In this document: positions 8,026-17,704 of the stretch, one piece after another
How the letters are laid out: each line of letters opens with the position of its first letter
Numbering within the stretch: position 1 is the first letter of the stretch
DNA from: Schaalia cardiffensis
GTDB lineage: Bacteria; Actinomycetota; Actinomycetes; Actinomycetales; Actinomycetaceae
Length of the DNA stretch: 64,000 bases
NCBI RefSeq assembly: GCF_016405145.1
Contig: NZ_JAEKIA010000009.1
Coordinates: 1-64,000 of the forward strand
Direction: 5' to 3'
Position numbers and translations under genes: made by a program
The notes under the pieces: generated by a model
Seen by the model: the letters and a program-made list of their open reading frames with translations, nothing else
What the model was told of the DNA's origin: nothing
The model's database searches: none

Positions 8026-9137
8026 TGTCCGGCGAACTTCTCTTTGAGTTTTTCAAACATCGAGTGATCGCGACGCTGGGGTTCAACCCTTCCTTCTTTG
8101 CGCAGCGCCGCGAGTTCTTCGAGGAGTTCACGCGAACGCGCATCCAGTTTCTTCGGGATCTCCACTTCAATGTGAACGTGGAGATTACCGCGTCCGGGAC
8201 GTTGGAGGCGTCCGACGCCGAGCTCTTTGAGAATGATCTCTTCACCGGGCTGAGTGCCCGCGGGGATCGTCACCGTGCGTTCCCCGTCGAATGTCGACAA
8301 AATAAAGTCGGTACCAAGAGCGGCCGTGGTCATCGGGATTGTGGTCCACATGTGCAAGTCATCCCCGCGGCGCACGAACACCTCATCTGTGAGTTCACGA
8401 ATCTCCAGGTAGAGGTCTCCTTGTGGACCGCCGCCAGGACCGACCTCGGCCTTATTGGGAACCCTGATCCGCGTGCCCTCGGTGACGCCGGCGGGAATGT
8501 CGATCGGATAGCTCCGGTGTGAACGAACTCGTCCCTGACCGGCGCATTCCTGGCATGGGGAAGAGATGACCGTGCCATAGCCCCCGCAGGCCCCGCAGGC
8601 AGCGCGTGACTGCATCTGGCCGAACATCGTATTGGAGATCCGCGTGACCGTGCCCGAACCGCCGCAGTTCGAGCAGGTGACCGGCTGAGTGCCCTCGGCG
8701 CACATCGAACCATGACAGGTCTCGCATTCGATGTAGGTGGCGAAAGAGACTGTCTTTTGAGTGCCGAAAACCGCTTCCTTCAAGGTGATGTCCACGCCGA
8801 TGAGCTGATCGGCTCCGCGCCTGCGTCGCGGGGCCGGTCCGGAGGAGGCGCCGGAAAAGCCTGAGAACATCGCATCGAAGAAGTCGGAAAAACCACCCGC
8901 GCCTTGGAAGGGGGAGGCGCCACCACGAAGTGCATCCGCACCTCCTGCATCGTAGAGACGACGCTTCTCCGGGTCGGAGAGGGCCTCATAGGCGATGGAC
9001 AGCTCCTTGAAGGCCTCCTCAGATTCCGGTCCCGCATAGTCGGGATGGAGTTGGCGAGCCTTCTTGCGGTACGCCTTTTTAATCTCGTCCTGACTCGCGT
9101 CGCGGGTAACACCGAGGATCTCGTAGTAGTCGTTCAC
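8022..9137 (-). CDS. dnaJ: Chaperone protein DnaJ
   Basis: A 371-residue type I Hsp40. The N-terminal J domain contains the HPD motif (ARQLHPDYAG), which stimulates the DnaK ATPase. A Gly/Phe-rich linker follows (GGASPFQGAGGFSDFFDAMFSGF), then four zinc-binding CxxC modules (CETCHGSM, CSNCGGSG, CGACGGYG, CQECAGQG); the first lacks the usual final Gly. The C-terminal substrate-binding region is complete. Because it sits behind hrcA, away from any dnaK-grpE in this window, it corresponds to the actinobacterial DnaJ2 type. It lies 67 bases downstream of hrcA and is expected to share its CIRCE-controlled promoter. Confidence 0.95.
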   Translation of the reverse strand: MNDYYEILGVTRDASQDEIKKAYRKKARQLHPDYAGPESEEAFKELSIAYEALSDPEKRRLYDAGGADALRGGASPFQGAGGFSDFFDAMFSGFSGASSGPAPRRRRGADQLIGVDITLKEAVFGTQKTVSFATYIECETCHGSMCAEGTQPVTCSNCGGSGTVTRISNTMFGQMQSRAACGACGGYGTVISSPCQECAGQGRVRSHRSYPIDIPAGVTEGTRIRVPNKAEVGPGGGPQGDLYLEIRELTDEVFVRRGDDLHMWTTIPMTTAALGTDFILSTFDGERTVTIPAGTQPGEEIILKELGVGRLQRPGRGNLHVHIEVEIPKKLDARSRELLEELAALRKEGRVEPQRRDHSMFEKLKEKFAGQ

Positions 9138-9204
9138 CAGGATTCGTTCCTTGCTTGGATCGGGTTGAAGAGGGCGGGGTGTGCCGAATGTGGAGGGGTG
9201 GGGC

Positions 9205-10224
9205 TCATCGGTCGAGGAAACGCGTGAGATAAGCGGCCACGGCCCTTACGGCGGACATCGTGCGAGCGTAGTCCATTCGTGTTGGTCCAACGATGCCGAG
9301 GTGAGCGAGTCCATCCCCTGATTGTCCGAAGGAACGATAAGTTCCTGCGACCACGCTCGCCTCAATGAGGGCGTCATGCGGGTTCTCTGTTCCGATCGAC
9401 ACGTGGATGTCATCGTCGGCTCCGAGCTCGGCGAAGAGCCTCATGAGGACGACTTGTTCTTCGAGGGCGTCCAGCAGGGGCGCGATGTCTCGAAAATCAA
9501 TCGCCCCGCGGGCCAGGTTCGACATTCCGGCGATCGCGATCCTCGATTCGCCCGTCGCCTGGAGCAGGTCCACGAGGGCAGTGCACACGGCCTCTGCGAT
9601 CATGCGCTGCGCAGGAGGGCACGCTGATAGGGCCTCGTCGATGCGGGGCAGGATCTCCTCGGCGGAGCGTCCCTCCCACAGGGCGTTGAGTTGTTCACGC
9701 AGGAGGGTGATCGTCTCTGGTGCGAGCGGAGCGGGGAACTCAAGTATGCGTTCTTCGACGTGTCCGCTCAGGGTGACGACAATGACGAGCAGGCGCGGAC
9801 CGAGGTCGACGAGTTCACACCTGCGCAGGCGTTCACGGATGAGTGTTGGATATTCGACGACTGCGACCTGACGTGTGACCTGTGCGAGGAGGCGCACGGT
9901 CTTCGCGACGACCTCGTCAATATCGCAAGAGTCCGTGAGGAAGGATTCGACCGCGTTACGCTCTGGCCCGCTCATTGGTTTGACGGAGGCCAAAGAGTCG
10001 ACGAATACGCGGTAGCCCTTATCGGTGGGGACTCTGCCTGCGCTCGTATGCGGCTGGTAGATGAGGCCTGCCTCCTCAAGGAGAGCCATGTCGTTGCGGA
10101 TCGTCGCAGAAGAGACCCCGATGTCGTGCTGCTGGGCGATGACTTTGGAGCCGACGGGTTCGCGCGTGTGAACGTACTCGGAGACGATCGCACACAGCAC
10201 GTCGAGCCTGCGATCATCGCTCAT
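9205..10224 (-). CDS. hrcA: Heat-inducible transcription repressor HrcA
   Basis: A 339-residue repressor. The start ATG at 10224 is chosen over an upstream in-frame codon at 10293 because GAAGGAGG lies just before it and because the upstream codon would fall on the CIRCE operator. The N-terminal winged helix is clear (VGSKVIAQQHDIGVSSATIRND), followed by the GAF-like dimerisation domain. HrcA binds CIRCE elements and needs the GroE chaperonin for activity, so misfolded protein titrates the chaperonin and relieves repression. A CIRCE copy lies 43 bases upstream, so the gene should repress itself together with dnaJ and rsmE. Confidence 0.95.
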   Translation of the reverse strand: MSDDRRLDVLCAIVSEYVHTREPVGSKVIAQQHDIGVSSATIRNDMALLEEAGLIYQPHTSAGRVPTDKGYRVFVDSLASVKPMSGPERNAVESFLTDSCDIDEVVAKTVRLLAQVTRQVAVVEYPTLIRERLRRCELVDLGPRLLVIVVTLSGHVEERILEFPAPLAPETITLLREQLNALWEGRSAEEILPRIDEALSACPPAQRMIAEAVCTALVDLLQATGESRIAIAGMSNLARGAIDFRDIAPLLDALEEQVVLMRLFAELGADDDIHVSIGTENPHDALIEASVVAGTYRSFGQSGDGLAHLGIVGPTRMDYARTMSAVRAVAAYLTRFLDR

Positions 10225-10266
10225 GGGCTTCCTCCTTCGCGCTCCCGGGCGGGCATTCTCAAGGCC

Positions 10267-10293
10267 CTGGCACTCATCACTTCCGAGTGCCAA
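10267..10293 (-). promoter_or_regulatory. CIRCE operator (HrcA binding site)
   Basis: Read on the minus strand this is TTGGCACTC, nine bases, GAGTGCCAG. The established CIRCE consensus is TTAGCACTC-N9-GAGTGCTAA; this copy keeps the GCACTC/GAGTGC core and the exact spacer length, with substitutions in the outer three bases of each arm. TATTAT just upstream on the minus strand (complement of about 10294-10299) is a plausible -10 box, so HrcA would block the start site. Confidence 0.9.
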
Positions 10294-10327
10294 TAATACT
10301 CCTGCCCCGCAGCTTCGGCCCCAGGGC

Positions 10328-11242
10328 TCAGGAAAGACCCGGGGCGGTCACGAAGTCGATGAGCTCCTCAACTCTTCCAAGGAGCGCTGGCTCAAGGTCC
10401 TTGTAGTTGCGCACCCTCGATAAGATCCGCTTCCAGCCCATGGCGATATCCGCCTGGTTCTCGTGGGGCCAGCCGAGTGCTTCAAGCGTCCCGTGTTTGA
10501 TATCGATTCCCCGTTCAATCTGCGGCCAGGCCTCCAAGCCGAGACGAGAGGGTTTCACCGCCTGCCAAATATCCACATAGGGGTGGCCGAGGACGAGAAC
10601 GCCCTCCCGCCAGCGCCGAGTCACAGCCTCGGCGATTCGTGATTCTTTCGATCCGGGGACCAGATGGTCAACGAGGACGCCAGCACGAACCCGATCATTC
10701 GGGCCGAAAACTTCAAGGACCTCTTCGAGCTTGTCGACGCCTTCGAGGAGTTGAACGACAACACCCGCTTCTGCGAGGTCATCACCCCACACATGCTGAA
10801 CGAGTTCGGCGTCATGACGTCCCTCAACCCAGATCCTGGAGGCCCTGGCGACTCTGGCAGCCGACTTAGGAGCCGCGATCGAACCGGAGTTGGTCAGTGC
10901 CCGCCCCCTCGCAGTGGTGAGCCCGGAGGCATTCTTCGCCTGTTCCATTGGTGTGGGACGAGGCGGGAGGGCAATGATGGGGCGCCCCTCGAGCCAGAAC
11001 CCCGCACCCAAGGGGAAAGAACGAGTCCGCCCCCTGCGGTCTTCGAGTTCGACCAGGTGTACTCCCCCGGATTTTTCCACGCGGACGACCGCGCCCACCC
11101 ATGAGCTCGCCACGTCCTCGAGCACCATTCCCACTTCGAGGTGCACCCGGGTCGAACGTGGGCGGATCGCATTCGGCCCCTCACGGTGGGGGTCATTGCT
11201 CAACACATCAGAGCCGTAGGGGTCGAAGAAGTCGGAAACCAC
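10328..11242 (-). CDS. DUF3097 family protein with Toprim-like features
   Basis: A 304-residue protein of the actinobacterial DUF3097 family, commonly found beside hrcA. No function is established. The middle of the protein, from about residue 137, reads RIWVEGRHDAELV, then LLEGVDKLEEVL, then GVLVDHLVPGSKE. This resembles a Toprim fold, in which a Glu after a hydrophobic strand (VEG.xD) and a later D-x-D pair bind magnesium in primases, topoisomerases and RNase M5-like nucleases; the second motif here is D-H-L rather than D-x-D. The N-terminal part (residues 35-95) looks like a small beta-barrel. The GTG start at 11242 has no ribosome site; TACAGT lies six bases upstream, suggesting a leaderless mRNA. 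Confidence 0.85.
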   Translation of the reverse strand: MVSDFFDPYGSDVLSNDPHREGPNAIRPRSTRVHLEVGMVLEDVASSWVGAVVRVEKSGGVHLVELEDRRGRTRSFPLGAGFWLEGRPIIALPPRPTPMEQAKNASGLTTARGRALTNSGSIAAPKSAARVARASRIWVEGRHDAELVQHVWGDDLAEAGVVVQLLEGVDKLEEVLEVFGPNDRVRAGVLVDHLVPGSKESRIAEAVTRRWREGVLVLGHPYVDIWQAVKPSRLGLEAWPQIERGIDIKHGTLEALGWPHENQADIAMGWKRILSRVRNYKDLEPALLGRVEELIDFVTAPGLS

Positions 11243-11248
11243 CCAGAC

Positions 11249-11254
11249 ACTGTA
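11249..11254 (-). promoter_or_regulatory. Candidate -10 box for a leaderless DUF3097 transcript
   Basis: TACAGT on the minus strand ends six bases before the GTG start at 11242, and no ribosome-binding sequence is present. This geometry puts the transcription start at or next to the start codon. Confidence 0.45.
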
Positions 11255-11293
11255 GCGGCCTTGGCGCCCTCTAGCCCGAAAGCCGAAAGGAAA

Positions 11294-11323
11294 CTCCCGG
11301 CTCCCCTGGTGGGGAGCCGGGAG
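11294..11323 (-). terminator. Rho-independent terminator of the OPT transporter gene
   Basis: A perfect 13-bp GC-rich inverted repeat (11294-11306 and 11311-11323) with a four-base loop, followed on the minus strand by TTTCCTTTC. It lies 32 bases past the transporter stop codon. Confidence 0.85.
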
Positions 11324-11355
11324 GCGCGAGGACTATACGATGACGACCCCCGCGA

Positions 11356-13323
11356 TCAGTGGGCTTTCGCCTTCGAGCGCATGTCCTTGTACAGGTACGT
11401 GGCGGCCGCGACGAAGAGGATCGTGCCGATCCACTGTGCCGGGGTCGCAAAGGATTCGCCGAAGAGCGCGAGCGGCGTGTCCTTGCCGGAGAAGCCGACG
11501 ATGCCCGCATAGACGACGCCCCAGAGGGACTCGCCGACGATGAGGCCCGTCGCGACGAGAGTGCCCATGCGCTTGGCCTTCTCCGGATCTGCCTGGCGCT
11601 CGGCCCATTGGTCGTGCAGGAGGCCCAGGAGTGCGCCGATCGGGATCACAATGGTGATCGCCATTGGCAGGTACATGCCCATGCCGACGGCAAGACCGGG
11701 CAGGGAGAGTCTCTTCGTGGCGCGTTTGAGGACCTCATCGATGATGATGACTATCATGCCGATGAGAGCGCCGGTCCCGAGGAGGCCCCAGTTGAGGTCG
11801 CCGCCGAAGACGCCCTTGATGAGGTCGGAGATCAGGGACGCCTGAGGGGCGGCGAGAGCGTTCTGCCCCGCACCGGGAGCGCCCTGGAAGCCGAAGGCCC
11901 TGTGCATGAGGTTGAGGACCGGCGGGATGATGATCGCACCGAAGCCGACACCGATGATGAGGGCGAGCTGCTGCTTCCAGGGGGTTGCCCCGACGAGCTG
12001 CCCGGTCTTGAGATCCTGCAGGTTGTCATTCGAGATCGTCGCAATGCCGAAGACGAGCGCCGCGGTGAAGAGCGTGTACGCCACGAGGACGGAGAGCTCA
12101 TCGCCGGTGATCGTGCCGTGAACGGCCTTCACCACGAGGGCCGCAGCGATGGCCACGAGGATGCCGACACCGGAGATCGGAGAGTTCGATGCGCCAATCA
12201 GACCAGCCATGTATCCACAGACCGAGGCGACTGCGAGGCCTGTGATGAGAATGAAAAGAATCGACACGAGGACGAGCCCGATCCAATGGTGCACGAGTGG
12301 AGTGTCCTTGAGGAACAGCCACAGCAGCACTCCGATCGGAAGCATGGACCCGATCGTCACGCCGATGACGACTTTGCCGGACAGATCCTGCTCACTGAGG
12401 GGGAGGACCTCTCCGGAAGCGCGCTTCGAGGAGGAGGCGAGAGAGTCGCGGATCCCGCCGATGATCGGGGCGAGGAGCTTGAGGAGCGTCCACACGGCCG
12501 CGACGGCGATCGCTCCGGCGCCGATGAGGCGAACCTCGGAACGGAAGATCGTTGAGACGAGTTCAGACGCACTCGCGGGGTCGCCCACCAGGCCCCAGCT
12601 GCGCATCGGGAGGAGCACGCCGTAGGAAATGAGCAGGCCGACGATCATGGCGATGCCGACAGCGATGCCAACGAGGTGGCCGACACCCAGGAGAGCGAAG
12701 GACAAGGATGCGGAAGCCATGGTGCCGCCGGCGCCGACTGTGAAGACGGTGCCGATCTCAGTGCCCACGGCCTTGGCAGAGCCAAGGATCGCGAATCCCG
12801 AGGAGGTGACTGCGCCCTTGATGATCGCAAGGAGACCCCGACGCGACTCCTCCTCACCCTCAGTGGAGTCGCCGACTCGCAGAACTTCGGCTGCGGCGAC
12901 GCCCTCGGGGTATGGCAGATCGGAGTGGGTGACGAGGGCCCTGCGCAGGGGGATCGAGTACATGACGCCGAGGACTCCGCCCAAGGCGATCACGGCGACG
13001 GACTGCCAGTACGGGAAGCCCTGCCACCAGCCGATCATGACGAGACCGGGGAGGACGAAGATGATCGCGGATAGCGTTCCCGCCGCAGAAGCGATGGTCT
13101 GGACGATGTTGTTCTCTTGGACGCTGTGGTCCTTGAAGTAGCGGAGAATCGCCATCGAGATGACGGCCGCCGGGATCGAGGTCGCGAAGGTCAGGCCGGC
13201 CTTGAGGCCGAGGTAGACATTCGCGGCTGTGAAGATGATGGTGATCATGCCGCCGATGACGATTCCGCGAATCGTCAACTCCCTGATGGAGACTCCGGTC
13301 GACTCTGTTTGTGGACAAGACAT
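11356..13323 (-). CDS. OPT family oligopeptide transporter
   Basis: A 655-residue integral membrane protein with some 15 hydrophobic segments. The N-terminal segment (RGIVIGGMITIIFTAANVYLGLKAGLTFATSIPAAV) is the hallmark of bacterial OPT transporters, which import short peptides, or in some relatives metal chelates, probably with protons. Length fits the bacterial subfamily (600-680). GAAGAGAG lies before ATG 13323. The gene stands alone, with its own terminator. The substrate cannot be told from sequence. Confidence 0.92.
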   Translation of the reverse strand: MSCPQTESTGVSIRELTIRGIVIGGMITIIFTAANVYLGLKAGLTFATSIPAAVISMAILRYFKDHSVQENNIVQTIASAAGTLSAIIFVLPGLVMIGWWQGFPYWQSVAVIALGGVLGVMYSIPLRRALVTHSDLPYPEGVAAAEVLRVGDSTEGEEESRRGLLAIIKGAVTSSGFAILGSAKAVGTEIGTVFTVGAGGTMASASLSFALLGVGHLVGIAVGIAMIVGLLISYGVLLPMRSWGLVGDPASASELVSTIFRSEVRLIGAGAIAVAAVWTLLKLLAPIIGGIRDSLASSSKRASGEVLPLSEQDLSGKVVIGVTIGSMLPIGVLLWLFLKDTPLVHHWIGLVLVSILFILITGLAVASVCGYMAGLIGASNSPISGVGILVAIAAALVVKAVHGTITGDELSVLVAYTLFTAALVFGIATISNDNLQDLKTGQLVGATPWKQQLALIIGVGFGAIIIPPVLNLMHRAFGFQGAPGAGQNALAAPQASLISDLIKGVFGGDLNWGLLGTGALIGMIVIIIDEVLKRATKRLSLPGLAVGMGMYLPMAITIVIPIGALLGLLHDQWAERQADPEKAKRMGTLVATGLIVGESLWGVVYAGIVGFSGKDTPLALFGESFATPAQWIGTILFVAAATYLYKDMRSKAKAH

Positions 13324-13522
13324 TGATGGCTCTCTTCTTGTGAACTATCCCGAAAAAGCCTACACCGGCTGGGAAGAACCCTCTTCAAGGGCCGCTGGGG
13401 GCAAGCTACGATGCGGCCTCACGACAAGGCCGACGCAGCTCTGAACGGCGCCTATCGGCGAGACGCCCCGTCGGCGAGACGTCCCCTGTCCGCGATGTCG
13501 ACAGGGCCGTGAGGTGCCGCCT

Positions 13523-14776
13523 TTAGAACCCCATGAGTCGACGCGTCACTGCGTCCGCGAGGAGCCTTCCGCGAAGGGTGAGGACGATCCGAGAGTCCAG
13601 CACCGCCTTCTTCTCGATCAGTCCTTCGGCGCTCAAATCGTCGATGACCTGCGGATTGGGGACATCCGCGATCGCGAGCCCCTCAGCGGTGCGCACGGCG
13701 AGCATGACTTTCTCGAGACTGCGCGAATCAGCGTCGAGGATCTCCCCGGCGGCTGCCGGACTCATGCCCGCCGATACTCTGCTCGCATAGGCTCGGGGAT
13801 GTTTAAGGTTCCACCAGCGGTAGCGGCCCACATGAGAATGGGCTCCAGGACCCAGACCCCACCAGTCACAGTCCCTCCAATAGGCAAGATTGTGCTTCGA
13901 GGCGTAACGAAGCTCGCTCGCTACCATGTCGTCCTCACCGCGCTGGGCTCTGGCGAAGTTGGAGATCTCGTACCAGCGGTATCCGGCTTGAGCGAGCATG
14001 GCATCCGCAAGCTCGTATTTCGCGGCCTCCTCATCAGAGTCGGGCTCGGGTATGGCGCCGCGGGAAAGCATGCGCCCCATCTTCGTTCCCTCTTCAATGA
14101 CGAGGGCGTAGGCGCTGATGTGATCGGGCGACAATCCGATCGCCACCTCGACGGAGCATCTCCAATCCTCAAGACTCTCCCCCGGCGCCCCATAAATGAG
14201 GTCGAGGGAAACATCAAGGCCCGTATCCTTCGCCGCCTCAACGACGATCGGCACACGCTCGGGATCATGCGTTCGATCGAGGGTCGCTAAAACGGAGGGC
14301 ACGGCGGATTGCATGCCGAAAGACACTCGCGTCACCCCGGCGGCGCGAAGTTCTTCAAGACCTTGAGCGTCAATCGAATCCGGGTTCGCCTCAACGGTAA
14401 CCTCCGCGTCTTCAGCGATTCCGAAAGTGGAACGCAGATGGTCGAGGATCCGGGCGAGCTCACTACTTGCCAATAATGTCGGCGTTCCCCCGCCGAGGAA
14501 CACCGTTGACGCCGCTCGTGGCGCCCATCCGGCATCGGCGAGGATCCGGGTGGCGAGCCGGGCCTCGGCGAGGATCGAGGGCGCGTAGTCACCGGGGGCG
14601 GCGCCCGGGCCAAACCCGGTCGTGTAGGTGTTGAAATCGCAGTAGCCGCAACGCACCGAACAGAAGGGGACGTGGACGTACAGGCTCAGGGGCCGACACG
14701 AGTCCCTTTCAGCCAGGGCGGCCTCGAGGCTCCCGTCTTCTGGCCAAGCGCTCCCCTCCGGCGAAGCGGGGCTCAC
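13523..14776 (-). CDS. hemW: Radical SAM protein HemW (heme chaperone; coproporphyrinogen oxidase-like)
   Basis: A 417-residue radical SAM enzyme. The cluster motif CSVRCGYC (CxxxCxxC) lies near residues 38-45 in LYVHVPFCSVRCGYCDFNTY, followed by the FLGGGTPTLL SAM-binding motif and a C-terminal HemN-like domain. The spacing and the CDFN sequence match HemW, now regarded as a heme-trafficking protein, rather than true HemN. The first 30 residues are a variable extension. Its start overlaps trmB by four bases and it is last in the lepA-trmB-hemW operon; lepA-hemW is a frequent pairing in bacteria. Confidence 0.92.
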   Translation of the reverse strand: MSPASPEGSAWPEDGSLEAALAERDSCRPLSLYVHVPFCSVRCGYCDFNTYTTGFGPGAAPGDYAPSILAEARLATRILADAGWAPRAASTVFLGGGTPTLLASSELARILDHLRSTFGIAEDAEVTVEANPDSIDAQGLEELRAAGVTRVSFGMQSAVPSVLATLDRTHDPERVPIVVEAAKDTGLDVSLDLIYGAPGESLEDWRCSVEVAIGLSPDHISAYALVIEEGTKMGRMLSRGAIPEPDSDEEAAKYELADAMLAQAGYRWYEISNFARAQRGEDDMVASELRYASKHNLAYWRDCDWWGLGPGAHSHVGRYRWWNLKHPRAYASRVSAGMSPAAAGEILDADSRSLEKVMLAVRTAEGLAIADVPNPQVIDDLSAEGLIEKKAVLDSRIVLTLRGRLLADAVTRRLMGF

Positions 14777-15600
14777 TCATCCTCCGAAGAGGCGCCTTCA
14801 CGTGGAAGCCTCACGGCGACGAGGTCGTGGGCTCTTCGCCCAGCATCAATTCCCCGGGTCTCGAAGTGCGTTTCGACACGACCCGAGAAGCGTGGCGCGA
14901 ATCCGCCGCGCAAGGGTTCGGGGTCATTCGGGTCGGGGCGTTCGCCCTCGTAGGGATTCTCGAAAAGCTCACACCCTTCGATCACGTCACGCATCTGCCA
15001 GGCGTAATCATCCCAGTCGGTCGCCAAACGCCACAGTCCCCCATCTTCGAGGACGCGCGCAACCTCGGGCGCGAAATCAGCGGAGACGAGACGGCGCTTG
15101 TGGTGGCGGGCCTTGCGCCAAGGGTCGGGGAAGAAGGTCCATACCTCCTGGGCGATGGCCTCGTCGAAAACGATCGGCAGGGCCAGCTGGGCATCGGCCT
15201 CGACGACTCGAATGTTCTCCACCCCCGCTCCGACGGCCTTCGAGATGAGCTTCGCAATGCCGGGGAGCCAGACTTCGAAGGCGAGGTAGTCGCGATCCGG
15301 GTGAGTGCGGGCCGCCTCAACGATCTGTTCTCCCGTACCCGAACCGATTTCAATGGTCAGCGGAGATCGGCGGCCGAACAGCTTCTCGGGGTCGAAGTGC
15401 ACGGAATCGGCGACAGTCGTATAGCCCAGGCCGCGCTCGACCTCAATGACATAGTGCGAAGCGTGCTCATCCCAGGTGCGTTGAAGATTCGCAGGAAGCT
15501 CACGGCTGCGGCGGGTGAAGGACTTCGTTCGCGCGAGGAAGACCTCACCTGCCTTCGCCCCACCGGAACGCAAAGAAGCTCGCTCGGACACGCCCTTCAC
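14773..15600 (-). CDS. trmB: tRNA (guanine-46-N7)-methyltransferase
   Basis: A 275-residue class I SAM-dependent methyltransferase. Visible TrmB signatures are the SAM loop [26 protein letters not shown], and the tRNA-binding motif [15 protein letters not shown], which sits in the catalytic cleft. It makes m7G46 in the variable loop of tRNAs. It overlaps lepA (upstream) and hemW (downstream) by four bases each, so the three genes are translationally coupled and probably transcribed as one unit. Confidence 0.95.
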   Translation of the reverse strand: MKGVSERASLRSGGAKAGEVFLARTKSFTRRSRELPANLQRTWDEHASHYVIEVERGLGYTTVADSVHFDPEKLFGRRSPLTIEIGSGTGEQIVEAARTHPDRDYLAFEVWLPGIAKLISKAVGAGVENIRVVEADAQLALPIVFDEAIAQEVWTFFPDPWRKARHHKRRLVSADFAPEVARVLEDGGLWRLATDWDDYAWQMRDVIEGCELFENPYEGERPDPNDPEPLRGGFAPRFSGRVETHFETRGIDAGRRAHDLVAVRLPREGASSEDE

Positions 15601-17465
15601 TTCTTCCCGCTCGGAACATCAGAAGTGAGGGCCGCAATGAAGGCCTCCTGAGGGACATCGACACGCCCGATCGACTTCATGCGCTTCTTGCCCTCCTTCT
15701 GCTTCTCCAAGAGCTTGCGCTTACGGGAGATGTCGCCGCCGTAGCACTTGGCGAGCATGTCCTTGCGCAGGGCTTTGATGGTTTCTCTGGCGATCACGCG
15801 CGCCCCCACCGCAGCCTGAACGGGGATCTCGAACTGCTGCCTGGGGATGAGTTCCTTCAGGCGCTTCGTCATCTTCTGACCGTAGCCGTAGGCCGCGTCC
15901 TTGTGGACGATCGCGCTGAAAGCATCGACGCGCTCACCATTCAAGAGGATGTCGACCTTCACAAGATCAGCGACCTGTTCCCCATTCTCCTGGTAGTCCA
16001 AGGAAGCGTATCCGCGGGTCCTCGACTTCAACTGGTCGAAGAAGTCGAACACGATCTCCGCCATCGGAATCGAATAATGGAGCTCGACGCGCTCTTCGGA
16101 CAGGTAGTCCATGCCCTTCATCGTGCCGCGGCGCTCTTGGCACAGTTCCATGACTGTGCCGGTAAAATCCGTTGGAGTGAGGATCGTGGCGTCCACGAGG
16201 GGCTCACGCACCTCTGAAATCTTGCCCTCCGGGAAAGCCGAGGGGTTCTCGACGCGGATCTCCTCGCCGTCTTCTGCTTTCACCGTGTACACGACGTTCG
16301 GCGCGGTCGCGATCAGGTCGAGGCCGAACTCGCGTCCGAGGCGCTCGCGGATGATCTCCAGGTGCAGCAGTCCGAGGAAGCCGCAGCGGAAGCCGAAGCC
16401 CAGGGCCGCAGAGGATTCCGGTTCGAAAGTGAGGGCCGCATCATTGAGCTGGAGGCGTTCGAGGGCGTCACGCAGGTTCGGGAAGTCGGTACCGTCAACC
16501 GGGTAAATGCCGGAGAAGACCATCGGTTTGGGGTCTTGGTAGCCTGCGAGGGGTTCTTGCGCTCCGGCGATGTGGGAGGTGATGGTGTCGCCGACCCTGG
16601 ATTGGCGCACGTCCTTCACACCGGTGATGAGGTATCCGACCTCGCCTGCGGCGATGCCCTCAGCGGGGGTGGGTTCTGGGGAGATGACGCCGATTTCCAG
16701 CAGCTCGTGGCTTGCCATCGTCGACATCATCTTGACTCGCTGGCGTGTGGAGAGACGACCGTCGACGACTCGGACGTAGGTGACGACGCCGCGGTAGGTG
16801 TCGTAGACGGAGTCGAAGATCATTGCGCGGGTCGGGGCATCCGGGTTTCCCGTGGGGGCGGGCACGACCTCGACGATGCGGTCGAGAAGTTCGCAGACGC
16901 CTTCGCCGGTCTTGCCCGAAACTTTGAGGACTTCGTCCTCCTCGCAACCAATGAGGGCAGCGACCTCGGCCGCGTATTTCTCGGGCTGGGCGCCGGGAAG
17001 GTCGATCTTGTTGAGGACCGGGATGATCGCCAGGTCGTTCTCCATTGCGAGATACAGGTTCGCGAGGGTTTGCGCCTCGATACCTTGAGCGGCGTCGATG
17101 AGGAGGACAGCTCCTTCACAGGCCGCAAGGGAACGGGAGACCTCGTAGGTGAAGTCGACGTGCCCGGGTGTGTCGATCATGTTGAGCGCGTAGGCTTCAT
17201 CACCGAGCGCCCAAGGCATGCGCACGGCCTGGGATTTGATCGTGATTCCGCGTTCACGCTCAATGTCCATGCGGTCAAGGTATTGGGCGCGCATGTCGCG
17301 CTGTTCAACGACCCCGGTGAGTTGGAGCATGCGGTCCGCGAGCGTCGATTTGCCGTGATCGATATGCGCGATGATGCAGAAGTTTCGGATGCGGCTCTGC
17401 TCGGTGTGAGCAGGTCGAATCGACTCAACTTGAGTGGGCGTAGGGATCGGCACATCAACCTCCAT
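15597..17465 (-). CDS. lepA: Elongation factor 4 (LepA), ribosome-associated GTPase
   Basis: A 622-residue translational GTPase. G1 is [14 protein letters not shown]3 is [12 protein letters not shown] and G4 is NKIDLPGA; the EF-G-like domains follow and the C-terminal LepA-specific domain ends with the [22 protein letters not shown] block. The N-terminal 25 residues are a family-typical variable leader. ATG 17465 has AGAGG eight bases upstream. LepA assists ribosome biogenesis and initiation under ionic stress. It is the first gene of lepA-trmB-hemW. A block of degenerate 18-bp repeats lies directly upstream. Confidence 0.96.
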   Translation of the reverse strand: MEVDVPIPTPTQVESIRPAHTEQSRIRNFCIIAHIDHGKSTLADRMLQLTGVVEQRDMRAQYLDRMDIERERGITIKSQAVRMPWALGDEAYALNMIDTPGHVDFTYEVSRSLAACEGAVLLIDAAQGIEAQTLANLYLAMENDLAIIPVLNKIDLPGAQPEKYAAEVAALIGCEEDEVLKVSGKTGEGVCELLDRIVEVVPAPTGNPDAPTRAMIFDSVYDTYRGVVTYVRVVDGRLSTRQRVKMMSTMASHELLEIGVISPEPTPAEGIAAGEVGYLITGVKDVRQSRVGDTITSHIAGAQEPLAGYQDPKPMVFSGIYPVDGTDFPNLRDALERLQLNDAALTFEPESSAALGFGFRCGFLGLLHLEIIRERLGREFGLDLIATAPNVVYTVKAEDGEEIRVENPSAFPEGKISEVREPLVDATILTPTDFTGTVMELCQERRGTMKGMDYLSEERVELHYSIPMAEIVFDFFDQLKSRTRGYASLDYQENGEQVADLVKVDILLNGERVDAFSAIVHKDAAYGYGQKMTKRLKELIPRQQFEIPVQAAVGARVIARETIKALRKDMLAKCYGGDISRKRKLLEKQKEGKKRMKSIGRVDVPQEAFIAALTSDVPSGKK

Positions 17466-17547
17466 CGAATTAGCCTCTCCATCGTCCCATCATCCCCGCT
17501 ACCGGCGCCAACTGCCTTGGGGCGAAGTCGGGCACATCCGGGGCCTT

Positions 17548-17683
17548 GACGCCCCTCCAGGCCTCGACTCCCCTCCGAGCCCCCGACTCCCCTCCAGGCC
17601 TCGACTCCTCTCCAGACACTGGCTTCCCTCCGAGCCCCCGACTCCCATTCGAGTCCCGATTCCTCTCCGGCCTCCGACTCCTG
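17548..17683. repeat. Degenerate tandem repeat, about 18-bp unit, eight copies
   Basis: Units resemble CGACTCCCCTCCAGGCCT and follow one another about eight times with substitutions. The block fills most of the 239-base gap between the TPR-like gene (3' side) and lepA (5' side). No reading frame of the right kind runs through it, and the strand-biased pyrimidine content (C/T on the plus strand) is notable. Confidence 0.8.
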
Positions 17684-17704
17684 TCTATCTGCGTGCTGCT
17701 CCCA

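Noticed and set aside
13440-13480. Direct repeat of TCGGCGAGACG near the OPT/hemW gap
   Set aside because: Eleven bases twice in GC-rich sequence is too little to build on.
16362-17549. A 395-codon open frame antisense to lepA
   Set aside because: It is a shadow of the lepA frame; the minus strand holds the intact GTPase.
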